Assembly (NCBI RefSeq): GCF_001625015.1
Contig: NZ_LVWJ02000014.1
Coordinates: 2,356,001-2,420,000, forward strand
Length of the DNA stretch: 64,000 nt
Direction: 5' to 3'
DNA from: Lewinella sp. 4G2
GTDB taxonomy: Bacteria > Bacteroidota > Bacteroidia > Chitinophagales > Saprospiraceae
Shown here one piece after another: positions 60,090 to 64,000 of the stretch. The notes beneath the pieces are model-generated. The model worked only from the letters and a program-made list of their open reading frames with translations. It was not told where the DNA came from and did no database searches. The translations under genes were made by a program, and so were the position numbers. Every line of letters begins with the position of its first letter. The stretch's first letter is position 1.

Positions 60090-62882
60090 ATGCGGTTGCC
60101 GATGATGCTACTTCTTTGGTTAATGATGCTGGCTCCGGTGACGGGGCAGGTCCTACCACCCGCGAGTTCCTACTCACCGGATGTGTACGGCGCGGGCACC
60201 CAGAATTGGGCCATCAGCCAGGACGATCAGGGTTTTGTATACGTCGCCAATAATCAGGGCCTGCTCCAGTACGACGGGGAACGGTGGACCCTCCAGCCAT
60301 CCCCTAACGGTAGTATTGTGCGGTCGGTGAAGTCCATCGCTGACCGGGTTTACGTCGGAAGCTATATGGACTTCGGCTATTATCCCCAACCTGGCACCCG
60401 CGACAGCGCCTACGTCAGTCTGGCCGATCGGGTGCGGGATAAATTGCGGGCCGACGAGCAATTCTGGAAGATCGAGCAAGTCGATGACCTGATCCTCTTC
60501 CAATCCCTCAACAAACTCTATCTCTACGACCCGGCGGCCGAGACGGTGAAGATCGTTTGGATGCCGAAGGGCCTGACCAAACTCTTTTCCACCGAGGACG
60601 CCGTTTATTTTCAGACGGGTGATCAGGAACTGTTTCGCCTTGAGAATGAAGGCGAACCAACCCTGCTCACAACTGGGGGCAACCCCTACGTGCTCGTCAA
60701 CATCTGGGACCAAAACGGCGTGCTCTACGGTCAAACGGCTAACGATGGTACCGTGAAATTGGTGAACGGCATCTGGGAAGCCACCTCAGATTTCCCTTTT
60801 CTGCGGGGTAAGCGCCTGTACAGTTCCATCAATCTGCGCAACGGCGGGAAGGCCTTCGGCGCCATCTCTTCCGGCTTGTACGTAACCAATAAGCAAGGTG
60901 AACTGATTCACCACGTGGACCGCGTTTCGGGTTTGGCCAACAACACCGTGCTCTCCCTTTTCGAAGATGAAGTTGGTGACCTCTGGGCCGGCACCGACAA
61001 CGGAATCAGTATCGTCAACCTGCGGTCCCCCATCCGGAAGTATACAGACGTCACCGGCCAGATCGGTACCGTCCACGCTACCGCCGAGCACGAGGGGATG
61101 CTTTATTTGGGTACTAATCAGGGACTTTACGCCCAGTCGCTGAATGGTGTAGGGGAGCCCCAACTCGTGACGGGAACGCGGGCCCAGGTGTGGTCACTCT
61201 TCAAGTATGAAGGCACGCTGTTTTGCGGGCACGACCGGGGCACCTTCGTGATCGACGGCCTGGATGCTACGTTGATTGACCCGAGTACTGGAACCTGGTC
61301 CATTCAAGAAGTGCCCGGTCGGCCGGAGCTCTTATTGCAAGGGACGTACAACGGGCTAAGCGTACTCCGCCGGGTAGCGGACGGGTGGGCTTTCAGCCAC
61401 CGGGTGGAAGGTTTCGAGTACTCCGCCCGTTTTCTGGCGGTAACGGAAGCCCTGGAAGTTTACATCAGCCACGAATACCGGGGTGTTTACGGACTGCGTC
61501 TCAACGAAGCGGCTACCCGGATCACCGAACAGCAGCTCTACGAGCAGCCAGGCAAGTACCCGAACGCCGGCCTGATCAAGTACGAGGGAAAGATCTACCA
61601 CTACTCCGGGCTGGGCGTTTACCAGCTATTAGACTACGAGCGTGGCTTTGAGCGCGATAAGCGCTTGAGTGAATTATTGAACGCCGAAGAATATGCCTCC
61701 GGCACCATGGTAAGGGAAGGCCGCAGACTCTGGTTCTTCACGAAAACGGGGCTGACCTACCTGAGCCCCGCCGCCCTCGGCCGGGAAAATAAAGTGGAAC
61801 GAATTGCCCTGGACCGCCAACTGCTCGGGGCCAAACTCGGCTACGAAAACCTGATCGGAACGCAAGATGACCGTATCATTCTCGGGATCGCCGACGGCTA
61901 CCTCAGCCTCGATTTGGATGCGCTGCGGGATAACCGCCACGAGGTGTTTCTGCGCGGAGCTAGCGCGGTTTCCTCGAAAGGCGACCGCCGACCGCTTCAG
62001 CTGGATCAGGCCGGAAAATTGGCCCACTTTGAGCACAACCTGGAACTCCTCTTCGCCGTCCCGGACTACAGTAAATACCTCGGCCCGCAGTACCGGTACC
62101 GAGTGTTGGGTCTGAACGGTGACGACTGGACGGAGTGGCAAACGGAGGCCCGGGCCGAGCTGAATGAGATACCGCCGGGTACGTATACCGTGGAGGGACA
62201 GTCCTGCATCGGCGAGCAAGTTTCGGACAATAGGGTCACGCTTAGCATCAGCGTCGTCCGGCCCTGGTATGCTTCCCGGCTGGCGTGGACTTTATATCTG
62301 CTCGTGACTGGGCTAATGTTATACCTCGTTTACCGTTATAACCGTCGGTATTACCACCGCAAACAGGAGGCGCTCCGGCAGGATAATGAGCGATTGATCA
62401 AAGAGCAGCAACGAGAATCGGAACTGGCGCTGAGCCGGCTGCAGAACGATCGCCTGCGGGAGGATGTGGAGAGCAAATCCCGCGAAATGGCCTCCACGAT
62501 GCTGAGTCTGGTGAAGAAGAATGAACTGCTGCAGGAGATCAAGGAACAACTGGAAAAGAAGGCTGCCCCGGAACAGAATATCAGCCGCGTCGTCGAGACG
62601 ATCAACCACAATTTGAACGAGGCGGAAACCTGGTCCGTTTTCCGCGCCGCCTTCGAGAACGCGGACCGGGAGTTCTTCAAAAACATCAAGGAACGGCATC
62701 CCGCACTCACGCCGAGTGATCTCAAGTTATGCGCCTATCTGCGGCTCAATTTATCCACCAAAGAGATCGCCTCGATGCTGAACATCTCCCCCCGCAGCGC
62801 GGAAGTCAAACGCTACCGGCTGCGGAAAAAGATGGACCTGGAGCGGGAAACGGGTCTGGCGGACTACATCATGTCACTTTAG
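60090..62882 (+). CDS. Beta-propeller/Y_Y_Y-domain one-component regulator with LuxR-type HTH
   Basis: A 930-residue protein. A signal peptide is followed by a two-component-regulator-type propeller region (about 25-620, with WAISQDDQGFVYVANNQGLL and LSLFEDEVGDLWAGTDNGIS), a Y_Y_Y domain (about 640-725), one membrane helix (about 731-750), a long coiled coil, and a C-terminal LuxR-like HTH (about 869-925, LTPSDLKLCAYLRLNLSTKE). There is no kinase or receiver domain, so it probably couples a periplasmic signal directly to DNA. It lies right before a susC-type receptor, the usual context for nutrient-uptake control. A perfect repeat core is encoded at GTRDSA. Confidence 0.87.
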   Translation: MRLPMMLLLWLMMLAPVTGQVLPPASSYSPDVYGAGTQNWAISQDDQGFVYVANNQGLLQYDGERWTLQPSPNGSIVRSVKSIADRVYVGSYMDFGYYPQPGTRDSAYVSLADRVRDKLRADEQFWKIEQVDDLILFQSLNKLYLYDPAAETVKIVWMPKGLTKLFSTEDAVYFQTGDQELFRLENEGEPTLLTTGGNPYVLVNIWDQNGVLYGQTANDGTVKLVNGIWEATSDFPFLRGKRLYSSINLRNGGKAFGAISSGLYVTNKQGELIHHVDRVSGLANNTVLSLFEDEVGDLWAGTDNGISIVNLRSPIRKYTDVTGQIGTVHATAEHEGMLYLGTNQGLYAQSLNGVGEPQLVTGTRAQVWSLFKYEGTLFCGHDRGTFVIDGLDATLIDPSTGTWSIQEVPGRPELLLQGTYNGLSVLRRVADGWAFSHRVEGFEYSARFLAVTEALEVYISHEYRGVYGLRLNEAATRITEQQLYEQPGKYPNAGLIKYEGKIYHYSGLGVYQLLDYERGFERDKRLSELLNAEEYASGTMVREGRRLWFFTKTGLTYLSPAALGRENKVERIALDRQLLGAKLGYENLIGTQDDRIILGIADGYLSLDLDALRDNRHEVFLRGASAVSSKGDRRPLQLDQAGKLAHFEHNLELLFAVPDYSKYLGPQYRYRVLGLNGDDWTEWQTEARAELNEIPPGTYTVEGQSCIGEQVSDNRVTLSISVVRPWYASRLAWTLYLLVTGLMLYLVYRYNRRYYHRKQEALRQDNERLIKEQQRESELALSRLQNDRLREDVESKSREMASTMLSLVKKNELLQEIKEQLEKKAAPEQNISRVVETINHNLNEAETWSVFRAAFENADREFFKNIKERHPALTPSDLKLCAYLRLNLSTKEIASMLNISPRSAEVKRYRLRKKMDLERETGLADYIMSL

Positions 62883-63059
62883 CTACCTCACAGCACCACA
62901 ACATTACCCCAACATTAATGCCATCCCACGTATTTATTAGTGTCGGGTGGCTAACAAACGATTGCGGGAATGCTTGCCAAACAGTCAGTTCACGGCCATT
63001 TGTCCCCTAATGAAAGTTTTGTAGGGGTATGAAAAGATAGAAAACATAATGGGCGCGGC

Positions 63060-63067
63060 TACATTTG
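63060..63067 (+). promoter_or_regulatory. -7 box of susC promoter
   Basis: TACATTTG is a perfect TAnnTTTG, 71 bp before the ATG. No clean -33 box at the normal spacing; the upstream regulator may act here. Confidence 0.4.
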
Positions 63068-63138
63068 TAGACACGAACGTCGGACGCTTCTTGCTACTAC
63101 CCGGCTTCTCATCAGTTGATGTCTTTTCAAAGTTTATC

Positions 63139-64000
63139 ATGCGCATTTATACCATCGTTACGCTACTCCTCCTGGGTAGCCTGAGTGTCTTCGGCCAGGG
63201 TATTACGGTGACCGGAATGGTCACGGATGCCGAAACCGGCGAAGGCCTCATTGGGGCCAGTGTCATCGTTGTCACGGACGGCGCCCAGTCCGCCGGCCTA
63301 TCCGGAACGGTTACGGATTTTGACGGCTCATATAGTCTCAACAACGTGCCTACCGGCGCCACGCTGCGGTACTCCTACACCGGGTACGCAACAACGGAAC
63401 AAGTAGCCGCTGCCGCGGGTACCATCAACGTGGAAATGGGACCGGACGTCCAGGCTTTGGACGAGGTCGTCGTCATCGGATACGGCTCCCAGGTAAAGCG
63501 CAACGTCAGTGGATCAGTAAGTACGGTTGACGCCGAGACCATCGAAGAACTTAAGCCGGTGAAAATCGAGCAGGCGCTGCAGGGAACCGTTGCGGGCGTA
63601 AACGTTACGACCCAATCCGGCGCGCCGGGGGCTGGCCTAAACATTCGGATTCGCGGCGTTTCCACGAACGGGCAGAATGCACCTTTAGTCATCATCGACG
63701 GCTACCAGGGAGACTTGAGTACGGTGAACCCCAGCGATATTGAGACCATCACCGTTCTGAAGGACGCCCAGGCCGCCGTTTACGGTACCATCGGCGCCAA
63801 CGGCGTCATCCTGGTGACGACCAAGACCGGTAAGAAGAACTCACCCACTCGCTTTAGCTACAATACTTATATCGGTACCCAGCAGACGAGCCGCAAACTC
63901 AACCTACTCAACGCTACGGAATACGGACTGCTCCTCAACGAAAGCTACGCCGCCGGTGGTCAGGCACTACCTTTCCCCGATGCCTCCAACCTGGGGGCGG
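63139..64000 (+). CDS. SusC/RagA family TonB-linked outer membrane receptor (3' truncated by window)
   Basis: The open frame continues past the window. It starts with a signal peptide (LLLLGSLSVFGQ), then a carboxypeptidase-regulatory-like domain (VTGMVTDAETGEGLIGASVI), a TonB box region (LDEVVVIGYGSQVKRNVSG), and the plug domain (EQALQGTVAGVNVTTQSG, LNIRIRGVSTNG). SusC proteins import oligosaccharides or other large nutrients with a SusD partner, expected just beyond the window. Start: ATG 72 bp after a TACATTTG box. Confidence 0.92.
   Translation, partial: MRIYTIVTLLLLGSLSVFGQGITVTGMVTDAETGEGLIGASVIVVTDGAQSAGLSGTVTDFDGSYSLNNVPTGATLRYSYTGYATTEQVAAAAGTINVEMGPDVQALDEVVVIGYGSQVKRNVSGSVSTVDAETIEELKPVKIEQALQGTVAGVNVTTQSGAPGAGLNIRIRGVSTNGQNAPLVIIDGYQGDLSTVNPSDIETITVLKDAQAAVYGTIGANGVILVTTKTGKKNSPTRFSYNTYIGTQQTSRKLNLLNATEYGLLLNESYAAGGQALPFPDASNLGA

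Noticed and set aside
1-64000. CRISPR arrays, tRNA genes or prophage modules
   Set aside because: No regular repeat-spacer pattern, no T-loop GGTTCGA-type sequence in a cloverleaf context outside genes, and no phage structural or integrase genes were found.

Overview
The window is chromosomal DNA of a Bacteroidota bacterium. Its gene content points to the Saprospiria, near Lewinella, but no rRNA or other phylogenetic marker is present to prove that. The supporting genes are a PorP/SprF protein with a PorE-like OmpA lipoprotein and a giant type-B-sorted adhesin, a DUF1800/DUF1501 pair with a type A sorting tail, a SusC-type TonB receptor, a bacillithiol-linked YtxJ protein, and several TAnnTTTG promoter boxes. 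Coding density is high and base composition moderately GC-rich. I found no tRNA, rRNA, CRISPR array, prophage or transposase gene.

Layout. 0-4.5 kb: end of a membrane protein, DUF2200, a TPR sensor histidine kinase and a WYL regulator fused to a GyrI-like domain. 4.7-8.7 kb: three overlapping glycosyltransferase genes. 9.1-14 kb: a type I secretion-like operon (ABC, HlyD, TolC) ending in a thioesterase. 14-24.9 kb: M19 dipeptidase, a BaiN-like flavoprotein without a normal start, a choline-type Na+ symporter, GDSL lipoprotein, metG, Hsp20, DUF389 and a beta-helix protein. 25.3-33.8 kb: the type IX secretion/gliding operon. 34-49 kb: corA, DUF1501/DUF1800, pheS, an O-antigen ligase-like gene, a TonB-like protein, a CgeB-like glycosyltransferase, two paralogous AT-rich secreted proteins, pdhB, and a small lipoprotein-ytxJ-mnmD operon. 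49-64 kb: HNH/AP2 protein, ribD, lepA, a YheT hydrolase, purD, and a beta-propeller HTH regulator just before the start of a susC gene that runs off the window.

The genes are mostly housekeeping and envelope functions. Surface biogenesis recurs: glycosyltransferases, O-antigen ligase, type I and type IX export and TonB uptake.

The least expected content is non-coding. A 17-bp core motif recurs at least ten times between genes, four times within a ~50-bp hairpin element, and three more times inside coding sequences. A 108-bp double-hairpin repeat occurs three times around ribD and supplies that gene's last codons and stop. A 177-bp element with 20-bp inverted ends lies exactly where the baiN-like gene has lost its start codon. 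A switch-like leader precedes the small lipoprotein gene, and a strong orphan terminator suggests an unannotated RNA upstream of position 54740.
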